A stretch of DNA of 17,180 bases from PALSA-1006 sp964532405 (lineage in GTDB: Bacteria > Pseudomonadota > Gammaproteobacteria > Burkholderiales > Gallionellaceae): assembly GCA_964532405.1 (NCBI GenBank), contig CAZHIC010000045.1, positions 1 through 17,180 of the forward strand, given 5' to 3'. Positions 6,531 to 13,614 of this stretch are shown in pieces. The position numbers and the translations under genes were made by a program. The notes below the pieces were generated by a model. That model saw nothing but the letters and a program-made list of their open reading frames with translations, did not search any database and had not been told where the DNA came from. Position 1 is the stretch's first letter; each line of letters begins with the position of its first letter.

Positions 6531-7846
6531 TAGCGCTTCAACCCGCCTTTGAAATTGGCTTTCTTTAACAAACTCTCATACTGGTGCGTCATCATGTAGG
6601 ACTGTACCTGTGCCATAAAGTCCATCGTTACCACCACCAAAATCAGCAATGATGTTCCGCCGAAGTAAAACGGCACATTCCATTTCACCACCAGAAATTC
6701 GGGTAGCAGACAAACCAAGGTGATGTATACCGCACCAACCAAGGTCAGGCGCAACATGATCTTCTCGATATATTTCGCAGTCTGATCACCTGGACGAATC
6801 CCGGGTAAAAACGCACCGCTCTTCTTCAAGTTGTCCGCTGTTTCTTTCGGGCTAAACACCAGCGCCGTATAGAAAAAACAGAAGAACACGATTGCTGCGG
6901 CATAAAACAACACGTAAATCGGCTGACCTGGAGACAATTTCTCGCTCACATCCTTCAGCCAAGTCATACCTTGACCAGATCCAAACCAACCCGCCAACGT
7001 AGCCGGAAACAAAATAATACTTGAAGCAAAAATCGGAGGGATTACACCCGCCATGTTGAGCTTCAGCGGCAGGTGCGAACTCTGCCCACCGTACACTTTG
7101 TTGCCCACTTGACGCTTGGCATAATTCACCAATATCTTGCGCTGCCCACGTTCAACAAACACAACCAATGCTGTAATCGCAAAAGCACCTATCATCAGGA
7201 ACAACACCAACGGTATGGAGAAAGCACCGGTACGCGCCATTTCCAAGGTATTGCCAATCGCCGTCGGCAAACCTGCCGCGATACCCGCAAAAATAATCAG
7301 CGAAATACCGTTACCCAAACCGCGCTCGGTGATCTGTTCACCCAACCACATCAAGAACATCGTGCCCGTGACCAAGGTCACCATCGTGGTCAGCTGGAAC
7401 ATTGCCCCCGGATGCAAAACCAAACCTGCTTGCGATTGCAATGCAACCGATATGCCAAATGCTTGAAACACCGCCAGCAACAAAGTGCCGTAACGCGTGT
7501 ACTGCGTGATCTTGCGGCGTCCGGCCTCGCCCTCTTTTTTCAGCTGCTCCAGTTGCGGCACGGCAATCGCTGCCAACTGCATAATGATGGAGGCCGAAAT
7601 GTACGGCATGATGCCCAGTGCAAAAATGGTAAAGCGCGATAACGCACCACCCGAGAACATGTTGAACATGCCCAAGATGCCGCCTTTTTGCGACTTGAAC
7701 AAATCAGCCAGCACTGTCGGATCAATTCCGGGTACGGGAATATGGGCACCGATACGATAAACGATCAGTGCGCCCAACAGGAACCACAAGCGCTGACCGA
7801 GATCACCGTACTTATTGCCCTTAACCCCTTTGACCACAGCGTTCAC
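6530..7846 (-). CDS. secY: Preprotein translocase channel subunit SecY
   Basis: SecY forms the inner-membrane channel of the SecYEG translocon for export and membrane insertion. The product has 438 residues (443 in E. coli) and a pattern of about ten hydrophobic segments, the first near residues 23-40. Typical strings are GAHIPVPGIDP, the plug-region GGALSRFTIFALGIMPYISA, the cytoplasmic loop FVERGQRKILVNYAKRQVG and RPGDQTAKYIE. The gene follows rplO by nine bases in the usual spc position. Confidence 0.98.
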   Translation of the reverse strand: MNAVVKGVKGNKYGDLGQRLWFLLGALIVYRIGAHIPVPGIDPTVLADLFKSQKGGILGMFNMFSGGALSRFTIFALGIMPYISASIIMQLAAIAVPQLEQLKKEGEAGRRKITQYTRYGTLLLAVFQAFGISVALQSQAGLVLHPGAMFQLTTMVTLVTGTMFLMWLGEQITERGLGNGISLIIFAGIAAGLPTAIGNTLEMARTGAFSIPLVLFLMIGAFAITALVVFVERGQRKILVNYAKRQVGNKVYGGQSSHLPLKLNMAGVIPPIFASSIILFPATLAGWFGSGQGMTWLKDVSEKLSPGQPIYVLFYAAAIVFFCFFYTALVFSPKETADNLKKSGAFLPGIRPGDQTAKYIEKIMLRLTLVGAVYITLVCLLPEFLVVKWNVPFYFGGTSLLILVVVTMDFMAQVQSYMMTHQYESLLKKANFKGGLKR

Positions 7847-7855
7847 AGGCTACCC

Positions 7856-8290
7856 TTACTCAGCAATACTTCCGCCGGCCGCTTCAACTGCAGCACGCGC
7901 GCCTTTGGTTAACTGCAAGCCCTGCAACTTAACTGCACGCTTGATCTCACCAGCCAGAATAACTTTGGCTTGCAGCGCTATAGCAGGCACGACGCCCGCT
8001 TGCTTCAATGCCAGCAAGTCAATGACATCAACCGGCAAATTTTCCAGATCAGACAGGCGCACTTGCGCTGTGTCATTGCGCGTCAGCGAGACGAAGCCGC
8101 GCTTTGGCAAGCGACGTTGCAAAGGCATCTGACCGCCTTCGAAGCCCACTTTGTGGAAACCACCGGAGCGAGACTTTTGACCTTTGTGACCGCGACCCGC
8201 TGTTTTTCCCAAGCCGGAACCGATACCGCGACCCACGCGACGCTTTGCGTGTGTAGAACCTTCAGCAGGTTTAATAAGGTTGAGTTGCAC
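7856..8290 (-). CDS. rplO: 50S ribosomal protein L15, GTG start
   Basis: L15 is a late-assembling 50S protein with a long basic N-terminal extension. The product has 144 residues, as in E. coli (144). The N-terminus MQLNLIKPAEGSTHAKRRVG and the glycine-rich GRGIGSGLGKTAGRGHKGQ-SRSG are diagnostic. The first codon is GTG (8290-8288), directly adjacent to the rpmD stop TAA, with GGGAGG just upstream. The match to the family N-terminus makes this start firm despite the non-ATG codon. Confidence 0.96.
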   Translation of the reverse strand: MQLNLIKPAEGSTHAKRRVGRGIGSGLGKTAGRGHKGQKSRSGGFHKVGFEGGQMPLQRRLPKRGFVSLTRNDTAQVRLSDLENLPVDVIDLLALKQAGVVPAIALQAKVILAGEIKRAVKLQGLQLTKGARAAVEAAGGSIAE

Positions 8291-8476
8291 TTACGCCTCC
8301 CACTTAACTAAGTAAAATACTTTGTTGATCATGCCGCGAACCGCCGGTGTATCTTCAACGACGACCGTATGGTTCAAACGACGCAGGCCCAAGCCGCGAA
8401 TACATGCACGATGTGATTCTTTCGTGCCGATTACGCTCTTCACTTGAGTCACTTTTAATGTCTTAGCTAGTGCCAT
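8291..8476 (-). CDS. rpmD: 50S ribosomal protein L30
   Basis: L30 is a small 50S protein bound near 5S rRNA and the GTPase side. The product has 61 residues (59 in E. coli). The motif LKVTQVKSVIGTKESHRACIRGLGLRRLNHTV spans most of the protein and fits the family, as does the final RGMINKVFYLVK. It lies two bases after rpsE and abuts rplO. Confidence 0.95.
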   Translation of the reverse strand: MALAKTLKVTQVKSVIGTKESHRACIRGLGLRRLNHTVVVEDTPAVRGMINKVFYLVKWEA

Positions 8477-8478
8477 GA

Positions 8479-9003
8479 TTACCCCTGGATTTCTTCTACG
8501 CTTTTACCGCGCTTAGCCGCAATTTCTGCCGGAGAGTTCAACGCCTTCAAACCATTCAGCGTTGCACGCACCACGTTGTACGGGTTGCTCGATCCGATGC
8601 ACTTAGCCAGAACGTTACGCACGCCAACCGCTTCAAACACGGCGCGCATCGCACCACCTGCAATAATTCCAGTACCTTCGGATGCTGGCAGCATGTAAAC
8701 CTTAGCTGCGCCATGACGACCGATAACCGCATGATGCAGCGTACCGTTTTTCAAATTAACTTTAACCAGGCGACGACGGGATTCTTCCATCGCTTTTTGC
8801 ACAGCAACCGGCACTTCCTTGGATTTACCCTTGCCCATGCCGATGCCGCCATCGCCATCACCGACAACTGTCAATGCGGCAAAACCCATAATGCGACCAC
8901 CTTTAACAACTTTGGTCACACGGTTTACTGCGATCATCTTTTCGATGAGGCCGTCACCACGATCTTCTTGTTGCTGCTGACCTTTACCTGGAGCTTTAGC
9001 CAT
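8479..9003 (-). CDS. rpsE: 30S ribosomal protein S5
   Basis: S5 acts in decoding accuracy and the mRNA entry tunnel of the 30S subunit. The product has 174 residues (167 in E. coli). An extended glutamine-rich N-terminus (residues 5-15) precedes the double-stranded RNA-binding-like domain (about 18-81: LIEKMIAVNRVTKVVKGGR, GKGKSKEVPVAVQKAME). The C-terminal domain holds GTGIIAGGAMRAVFEAVGV. It follows rplR after 13 bases. Confidence 0.97.
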   Translation of the reverse strand: MAKAPGKGQQQQEDRGDGLIEKMIAVNRVTKVVKGGRIMGFAALTVVGDGDGGIGMGKGKSKEVPVAVQKAMEESRRRLVKVNLKNGTLHHAVIGRHGAAKVYMLPASEGTGIIAGGAMRAVFEAVGVRNVLAKCIGSSNPYNVVRATLNGLKALNSPAEIAAKRGKSVEEIQG

Positions 9004-9016
9004 GATTCACCTCAAA

Positions 9017-9373
9017 TTAGAACTGAAGACCATGTTCGCGCGCGGCATCAGCCAGCGCTTTGATGCGACCATGATATTTGTGACCGGAACGATCAAACGC
9101 GACTGCTGTAACGCCAGCAATTTTTGCCTTTTCGGCGATACGCTTACCAACAGCAGCTGCTGCTGCCACATTTCCGCCGTTAGCCACTTCTTTGCGAACA
9201 TCCGCCTCGATCGTGGATGCACTTGCCAGCACCTTGCCGCCACAAGCAGAGATCACTTGTGCGTAGATATGTAGGTTAGTGCGGTGGATTGCCAAACGTA
9301 CCGCTTTTTGATCAGCAATTTTTGCACGGGTTTTGCGTGCTCTGCGCTGACGCGCTTCATTCTTGTTCGACAT
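9017..9373 (-). CDS. rplR: 50S ribosomal protein L18
   Basis: L18 binds 5S rRNA with L5 and anchors it in the central protuberance. The product has 118 residues (117 in E. coli). A basic N-terminal stretch (ARQRRARKTRAKI) is followed by the conserved core IHRTNLHIYAQVI and GVTAVAFDRSGHKYHGRIKALADAAREHGL. It lies 11 bases after rplF. Confidence 0.97.
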   Translation of the reverse strand: MSNKNEARQRRARKTRAKIADQKAVRLAIHRTNLHIYAQVISACGGKVLASASTIEADVRKEVANGGNVAAAAAVGKRIAEKAKIAGVTAVAFDRSGHKYHGRIKALADAAREHGLQF

Positions 9374-9384
9374 ATCAGCCTCGA

Positions 9385-9918
9385 TTATTTCTTCTTGGTT
9401 TCTTTCAGGATTACCACTTCGTCCGAATAACGCACACCCTTGCCCTTGTAAGGCTCAGGTTGACGGTAAGCACGAATCTCAGCAGCAACTTGACCAACTT
9501 GCTGCTTATCGGAACCAGTCAAAATGATTTCAGTTTGAGTTGGCGTCGCGACCTTCACGCCTGCCGGCATTTTGTGCACAACAGGGTGAGAAAAACCCAA
9601 GGTCAAGTTAAGTGCATCACCGGCAGCTTGGGCACGATAGCCCACACCGACCAGCGTCAGCTTGCGCTCGAAGCCTTGATTCACACCGGTGATCATATTA
9701 GCCACCAGTGCGCGAATGGTGCCTGATTGCGCGTTAGCCTGTTGCGAATCGTTGGTCGTCTTGCACAACAAGACATCGCCCTGACGCTCAACGGTTACAT
9801 CGCTATTCAATGCCTGAGTCAAAGAGCCCTTTGGGCCTTTTACAGTGATTTTGCCTGCCGCCAATGCCACTTCGACACCGGCTGGTACAGCGATAGGATT
9901 TTTAGCTACTCTAGACAT
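9385..9918 (-). CDS. rplF: 50S ribosomal protein L6
   Basis: L6 lies at the base of the L7/L12 stalk and contacts the sarcin-ricin loop. The product has 177 residues, as in E. coli (177). It begins MSRVAKNPIAVPAGVEV, and the C-terminal motif PEPYKGKGVRYSDE is intact. An upstream in-frame ATG at 9972 would add 18 residues and overlap rpsH. The start at 9918 is preferred because GGAGGAAAT stands directly before it and the family N-terminus matches. The rpsH stop codon lies within that same leader, so translation is likely coupled. Confidence 0.97.
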   Translation of the reverse strand: MSRVAKNPIAVPAGVEVALAAGKITVKGPKGSLTQALNSDVTVERQGDVLLCKTTNDSQQANAQSGTIRALVANMITGVNQGFERKLTLVGVGYRAQAAGDALNLTLGFSHPVVHKMPAGVKVATPTQTEIILTGSDKQQVGQVAAEIRAYRQPEPYKGKGVRYSDEVVILKETKKK

Positions 9919-9932
9919 ATTTCCTCCGTTAC
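9919..9932 (-). promoter_or_regulatory. Strong ribosome binding site that sets the rplF start
   Basis: The minus strand reads GTAACGGAGGAAAT immediately before the ATG at 9918. TAA in this string is the rpsH stop, so the Shine-Dalgarno core GGAGG begins two bases after it. This supports 9918, not 9972, as the rplF start. Confidence 0.8.
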
Positions 9933-10324
9933 GCGACGATGCACAGAACTTCGCCACCGATACCATTGGCACGCGCTTTGTGATCTGTCATCAAACCCTT
10001 GGAGGTAGACACGATAGCGATTCCCAAGCCGTTCATAACCTTTGGAATATCTTCGCTGCCCTTGTATACACGCAACCCAGGGCGACTTACGCGCTGAATT
10101 TTTTCGATAACAGGACGGTCTGCGTAGTACTTCAAACCGATCTCCAAAGTGGGCTTACCCTCTTTGTCGATGATCTTGAAGCCATCTACATACCCCTCAT
10201 CTTGCAGCACTTTAGCTATCGCCACCTTAAGCTTAGATGAAGGCATTGCCACTGTTACTTTTTCCGCCATCTGCGCGTTACGAATACGCGTCAGCATGTC
10301 GGAGATCGGATCACTCATACTCAT
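9929..10324 (-). CDS. rpsH: 30S ribosomal protein S8
   Basis: S8 binds the central domain of 16S rRNA and in E. coli represses the spc operon by binding mRNA at the start of rplE. The product has 131 residues (130 in E. coli). The start MSMSDPISDMLTRIRNAQ and the C-terminal VSTSKGLMTDHKARANGIGG-EVLC are typical. The gene lies 10 bases after rpsN with AAGGTGA as ribosome binding site. Confidence 0.97.
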   Translation of the reverse strand: MSMSDPISDMLTRIRNAQMAEKVTVAMPSSKLKVAIAKVLQDEGYVDGFKIIDKEGKPTLEIGLKYYADRPVIEKIQRVSRPGLRVYKGSEDIPKVMNGLGIAIVSTSKGLMTDHKARANGIGGEVLCIVA

Positions 10325-10334
10325 AAATTCACCT

Positions 10335-10640
10335 TTACCAGCTTGCCTTGACTACACCCGGAACCTCACCACGCATTATGTATTCGCGCAATTTAGTACG
10401 GCCCAAACCAAACTTGCTAAACACACCACGCGGACGCCCCGTTAACGCACATCGATTACGCAAACGCACCGGGCTAGAATTTCGCGGCAATGCCTGAATC
10501 TTCAGGCGCGCAGCGGAACGATCTTCTTCACTCAGTGACATGTTGGTTGCAATTGCCTCCAACCCGGCACGTTTCGCAGCAAATTTTTTCACTGTGTCAC
10601 GGCGTTTCTGATCACGATTAATTATAGATAACTTGGCCAT
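10335..10640 (-). CDS. rpsN: 30S ribosomal protein S14, long zinc-free form
   Basis: S14 is a 30S head protein next to S3 and S10. The product has 101 residues, as in E. coli (101). This is the long (C-) form: it lacks the paired CxxC zinc ligands of the short form, having a single cysteine in RNRCALTGRPRGVFSKFGL. The C-terminal LREYIMRGEVPGVVKASW is typical. It lies seven bases after rplE. Confidence 0.97.
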   Translation of the reverse strand: MAKLSIINRDQKRRDTVKKFAAKRAGLEAIATNMSLSEEDRSAARLKIQALPRNSSPVRLRNRCALTGRPRGVFSKFGLGRTKLREYIMRGEVPGVVKASW

Positions 10641-10647
10641 ATCACCC

Positions 10648-11187
10648 TCAACCTTTCAGTGGGAATTTGAACGCCAACAAAAGTGCCTTAGCCTCTTCGT
10701 CGGTTTTTGCCGTTGTCGTGATCGTAATATTCATACCACGCAACATATCAATTTTGTCGTATTCGATTTCGGGGAAAATGATCTGCTCTTTAACGCCCAT
10801 GTTGTAGTTACCACGGCCATCAAAAGACTTGCCCGAAATACCACGGAAGTCGCGAATACGCGGAATCGCCACAGTCACCAAACGATCCAAAAATTCGTAC
10901 ATGCGCTCACGACGCAATGTCACCTTGCAACCGACCGGATAGTTTTCACGAATCTTGAAACCCGCGATGGATTTCTTGGATTTCGTAACCACGGGCTTTT
11001 GACCTGCGATCTTCTGCATGTCGGCAACCGCATGATCCATCACCTTCTTGTCAGCCACCGCTTCACCCACACCCATGTTCAAGGTGATCTTCTCGATGCG
11101 CGGCACTTCCATAATGGACTTGTAGCCGAATTTCTTCATCAGCTCTTTAGACACTGAAGTTTTGTAGTAATCGTATAAACGAGCCAT
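10648..11187 (-). CDS. rplE: 50S ribosomal protein L5
   Basis: L5 binds 5S rRNA and contacts P-site tRNA and S13 across the subunit bridge. The product has 179 residues, as in E. coli (179). Signatures are MARLYDYYKTSV, PRIEKITLNMGVGEA, KSIAGFKIRENYPVGCKVTLRR and RGMNITITTTAKTDEEA. It follows rplX by 14 bases. Its start codon sits in the loop of a small palindrome (11181-11191), the place where S8 acts in E. coli. Confidence 0.98.
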   Translation of the reverse strand: MARLYDYYKTSVSKELMKKFGYKSIMEVPRIEKITLNMGVGEAVADKKVMDHAVADMQKIAGQKPVVTKSKKSIAGFKIRENYPVGCKVTLRRERMYEFLDRLVTVAIPRIRDFRGISGKSFDGRGNYNMGVKEQIIFPEIEYDKIDMLRGMNITITTTAKTDEEAKALLLAFKFPLKG

Positions 11188-11191
11188 GCTC
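11171..11191 (-). promoter_or_regulatory. Small hairpins around the rplE start codon
   Basis: On the minus strand GAGC and GCTC flank the ATG of rplE in a perfect 4-bp dyad (11191-11181). Right after it TCGT and ACGA form a second 4-bp stem (11182-11171) around TTAT; the two overlap by two bases. The E. coli S8 repressor site also encloses the rplE start, but I cannot confirm an S8-binding core here. The stems are short and could be chance. Confidence 0.25.
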
Positions 11192-11201
11192 TTCTTACCC
11201 C

Positions 11202-11513
11202 TTAAGCAATCACTTCGCCACTGGACTTAAACACACGAACCTTGCGGCCGTCTTCCAGAGACTTAACACCAACGCGATCGGCCTTCTTGGTTGCCGCGTT
11301 GTAAATAGCAACGTTGGAAATATGAATCGGCTTCTCAATTTCAACGATACCACCCGCCAAACCCTTTACCGGATTAGGCTTTTGATGCTTTTTAACCTTG
11401 TTGATGCCACTCACCAAAACCTGGTCATCCAGCACGCGCACTACGCTGCCACGATTACCCTTGTCTTTTCCGGCAATGACGATCACATCGTCGTTTTTCT
11501 TAATCTTGCGCAT
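11202..11513 (-). CDS. rplX: 50S ribosomal protein L24
   Basis: L24 starts 50S assembly by binding the 5' end of 23S rRNA. The product has 103 residues (104 in E. coli). The KOW motif is clear in DDVIVIAGKDKGNRGSVVRV (about 8-27), followed by NKVKKHQKPNPVKG and a lysine-rich end. It lies 18 bases after rplN. Confidence 0.97.
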   Translation of the reverse strand: MRKIKKNDDVIVIAGKDKGNRGSVVRVLDDQVLVSGINKVKKHQKPNPVKGLAGGIVEIEKPIHISNVAIYNAATKKADRVGVKSLEDGRKVRVFKSSGEVIA

Positions 11514-11531
11514 GTTTTTTCCTTACCTGCT

Positions 11532-11900
11532 TTACAGCACTTCTGGGGCCAGCGACACGATCTTCATGAAGCGCTCATTACGCAATTCACGAGTAACAGG
11601 GCCAAATATACGCGTACCGATTGGCTCCAGCTTGGCGTTCAGCAACACTGCGGCATTGCCATCAAACTTAATCAGGGAGCCATCTGCACGACGAACACCC
11701 TTGGCAGTGCGCACAACAACCGCGCTGTAAACCTCACCTTTTTTCACACGCGAACGCGGAGCAGCATCTCTGATGCTCACCTTGATCACATCGCCAATGC
11801 CCGCATAACGACGCTTAGAGCCACCCAGCACCTTGATGCACATGACGGAGCGTGCGCCGGTATTATCGGCAACATTCAAAACAGACTGCATTTGTATCAT
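11532..11900 (-). CDS. rplN: 50S ribosomal protein L14
   Basis: L14 forms part of the subunit interface and bridges to helix 44 of 16S rRNA. The product has 122 residues (123 in E. coli). Signatures are MIQMQSVLNVADNTGAR, KVLGGSKRRYAGIGDVIKVS and IFGPVTRELRNERFMKIVSLAPEVL. It is the first gene of the spc group, preceded by a structured 145-base gap with its own promoter. GGAGA lies 9 bases before the ATG. Confidence 0.98.
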   Translation of the reverse strand: MIQMQSVLNVADNTGARSVMCIKVLGGSKRRYAGIGDVIKVSIRDAAPRSRVKKGEVYSAVVVRTAKGVRRADGSLIKFDGNAAVLLNAKLEPIGTRIFGPVTRELRNERFMKIVSLAPEVL

Positions 11901-11920
11901 TTTAAAATCTCCAACTTTGA

Positions 11921-11976
11921 CCGCTCACTGCGGCTAGTCTTGGAACCCGTTCGGGTTAGGCCGTCGCAAGCGACGG
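11921..11976 (-). promoter_or_regulatory. Three tandem hairpins in the rplN 5' leader
   Basis: Reading toward rplN: CCGTCG and CGACGG with a CTTG loop (11976-11961); AACCC and GGGTT with a GAAC loop (11957-11944); CCGC and GCGG with a 5-base loop (11933-11921). All lie between the predicted spc start and the rplN ribosome binding site. No U-tract follows any of them, so they are not typical terminators. They could stabilise the mRNA or serve as a binding site for an autoregulatory protein. Confidence 0.55.
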
Positions 11977-11992
11977 TGAAACGAAGCCGCGC

Positions 11993-12021
11993 ATTCTATT
12001 CAAACTTGCGCTAAAGCACAA
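11993..12021 (-). promoter_or_regulatory. spc-operon promoter upstream of rplN
   Basis: Minus strand: -35 TTGTGC (12021-12016) and -10 TAGAAT (11998-11993, five of six) with a 17-base spacer. AT-rich sequence lies upstream (12022-12050), and a GC-rich discriminator GCGCGGC follows the -10. A start near 11986 gives a leader of about 85 bases. The position equals that of the E. coli spc promoter. The GC-rich discriminator is typical of promoters inhibited by ppGpp. Confidence 0.65.
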
Positions 12022-12022
12022 G
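12005..12022. promoter_or_regulatory. Palindrome over the spc promoter -35
   Basis: On the minus strand CTTGTGC and GCGCAAG pair over 7 positions (one T-G wobble) around a TTTA loop. The dyad covers the -35 and half of the spacer, and TTTG follows it. It may be an operator or a weak terminator for transcripts coming from rpsQ. Confidence 0.4.
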
Positions 12023-12045
12023 CACTAATTGCGAATAATCTACAA

Positions 12046-12309
12046 TTAAATCGCTTCTGCCTTTTCGAGCAACTTGGAAACACGCCAGCTCTTGGTTTTA
12101 GCCAAAGGACGGCACTCTTCGATAGTGACCACGTCGCCCTGATGAAACTCATTGGTCTCATCATGTGCATGGTACTTCTTGGAGACACGGATAATCTTGC
12201 CGAGCACAGGATGCTTCACCTTACGCTCGACAAGCACCGTAACCGTCTTGTCCATTTTGTCGCTGACCACAGTGCCGGTCAGCGTACGCTTCAGATTCGT
12301 TGCACTCAT
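12046..12309 (-). CDS. rpsQ: 30S ribosomal protein S17
   Basis: S17 is an early 30S assembly protein binding the 5' domain of 16S rRNA. The product has 87 residues (84 in E. coli) and an OB fold. Signatures are LTGTVVSDKMDKTVTVLVERKV-HPVLGK and the C-terminal GDVVTIEECRPLAKTKSWRV. Its ATG overlaps the rpmC stop by four bases (ATGA). It is the last gene of the S10 group. Confidence 0.97.
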   Translation of the reverse strand: MSATNLKRTLTGTVVSDKMDKTVTVLVERKVKHPVLGKIIRVSKKYHAHDETNEFHQGDVVTIEECRPLAKTKSWRVSKLLEKAEAI

Positions 12310-12500
12310 TGCTGCGCACCTTTTTCAGTCAAAACAGTTTTAACGCGCGCAATGTCACGACGCACCTTGCACAATTGGCTGGTATTGCTCAATTGCTGGG
12401 TGGCCACCTGCATACGCAGGCCGAATTGCGCCTTACTCAGCGACAGCAACTCTTGTTGCAAGTCTGCCGCAGATTTTGCTTTCAGTTCGCTCGCCTTCAT
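12306..12500 (-). CDS. rpmC: 50S ribosomal protein L29
   Basis: L29 lies at the polypeptide exit tunnel next to L23 and the trigger-factor docking site. The product has 64 residues (63 in E. coli), mostly two helices. Typical strings are MKASELKAKSAADLQQELLS and the C-terminal VRRDIARVKTVLTEK. It starts one base after the rplP stop and overlaps rpsQ by four bases. Confidence 0.96.
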   Translation of the reverse strand: MKASELKAKSAADLQQELLSLSKAQFGLRMQVATQQLSNTSQLCKVRRDIARVKTVLTEKGAQQ

Positions 12501-12501
12501 A

Positions 12502-12918
12502 TTATGTCCCTACCTGTCTAATAACGAATGTCGTAGCGATAGGCAATTTGGCTGAAGCCAACTTGAACGCCTCACGCGCCAATACCTCATCCACACCGTC
12601 CATCTCGTACAACATCTTGCCCGGACGAATCTCGGCGACGTAGTACTCGGGATTTCCTTTACCGTTACCCATACGAACTTCGGCAGGCTTTTGCGAGATA
12701 GGCTTATCCGGGAATATACGAATCCAGATACGGCCACCGCGCTTGATGTGGCGCGTCATGGCGCGACGTGCAGCTTCAATCTGACGCGCCGTCAAACGAC
12801 CACGACCGACAGCCTTGAGGCCGAACTCACCGAAACTAACTTGATTACCGCGAGTCGCTACGCCGGTATTACGGCCCTTTTGCTCCTTACGGTACTTTCT
12901 TCTAGCTGGCTGTAGCAT
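12502..12918 (-). CDS. rplP: 50S ribosomal protein L16
   Basis: L16 helps shape the tRNA-binding corridor and is needed for 50S maturation. The product has 138 residues (136 in E. coli). It begins MLQPARRKYRKEQKGRN and carries GRLTARQIEAARRAMTRHIK and WIRIFPDKPI. R82, in AEVRMGNGKG, matches E. coli R81, the residue hydroxylated by RoxA. Its start lies inside the rpsC end (17-base overlap), as is common in this operon. Confidence 0.98.
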   Translation of the reverse strand: MLQPARRKYRKEQKGRNTGVATRGNQVSFGEFGLKAVGRGRLTARQIEAARRAMTRHIKRGGRIWIRIFPDKPISQKPAEVRMGNGKGNPEYYVAEIRPGKMLYEMDGVDEVLAREAFKLASAKLPIATTFVIRQVGT

Positions 12919-13612
12919 GTTTTGCCCCCGACTTTCTTACTTTCTTTTCCGGCTCAGCAGCAACAGCTGCCACTTCTTGCTGATCAGTATGCTCACCCTT
13001 GTACACCCACACCTTCACCCCGATCAAACCGTAAGTGGTCAGCGCTTCGGATGTACCGTAGTCGATATTTGCGCGCAGGGTATGCAACGGCACGCGGCCT
13101 TCGCGATACCACTCAGTACGCGCAATCTCGATACCGTTCAAACGACCGGAACTCATGATCTTGATTCCCTGTGCGCCGAGACGCATCGCATTTTGCATCG
13201 CACGCTTCATGGCACGGCGGAACATAATGCGCTTTTCCAATTGCTGGGTAATCGAATCGGCGATCAGTTGCGCATCGATTTCCGGCTTGCGCACTTCTTC
13301 GATATTCAAGCCAACATCCGGCAAGCCCATGCGCTTTTTCAACTCATTGCGCAATGCTTCGATGTCTTCGCCTTTCTTGCCGATCACCACACCAGGACGG
13401 GCTGTGTAAATTGTGATTTTTGCGTTTTTGGCAGGACGCTCGATAATGATCTTGGAAACACCGGCGCCGACCAATTTTTTCTTCAGGTACTCGCGCACCT
13501 CGATATCCTTGAGCAACAATTCAGAGAAATGTTTGCTGTTTGAATACCACTTGGAAGACCAGTTTTTTAGTACGCTCAATCGGAAACCGATTGGATGAAT
13601 TTTCTGTCCCAT
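12902..13612 (-). CDS. rpsC: 30S ribosomal protein S3
   Basis: S3 lines the mRNA entry pore of the 30S head with S4 and S5. The product has 236 residues (233 in E. coli). It starts MGQKIHPIGFRL. A KH domain follows at about 39-107, with the RNA-binding loop GVVIGKKGEDIEALR near 75-89. The C-terminal domain has IKIMSSGRLNGIEIARTEWY. The last 25 residues are charged and variable. Confidence 0.98.
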   Translation of the reverse strand: MGQKIHPIGFRLSVLKNWSSKWYSNSKHFSELLLKDIEVREYLKKKLVGAGVSKIIIERPAKNAKITIYTARPGVVIGKKGEDIEALRNELKKRMGLPDVGLNIEEVRKPEIDAQLIADSITQQLEKRIMFRRAMKRAMQNAMRLGAQGIKIMSSGRLNGIEIARTEWYREGRVPLHTLRANIDYGTSEALTTYGLIGVKVWVYKGEHTDQQEVAAVAAEPEKKVRKSGAKHATAS

Positions 13613-13614
13613 GC

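Noticed and set aside
7073..7642. Plus-strand open frame inside secY (189 codons), and similar plus-strand frames across the ribosomal genes
   Set aside because: They are antisense shadows of conserved genes, with low-complexity His/Gln/Arg/Asn-rich translations and no upstream ribosome binding sites.
9919..9972. Longer rplF start at 9972
   Set aside because: It would overlap rpsH by about 40 bases and add 18 residues not seen in L6. A strong GGAGG site directly precedes 9918.
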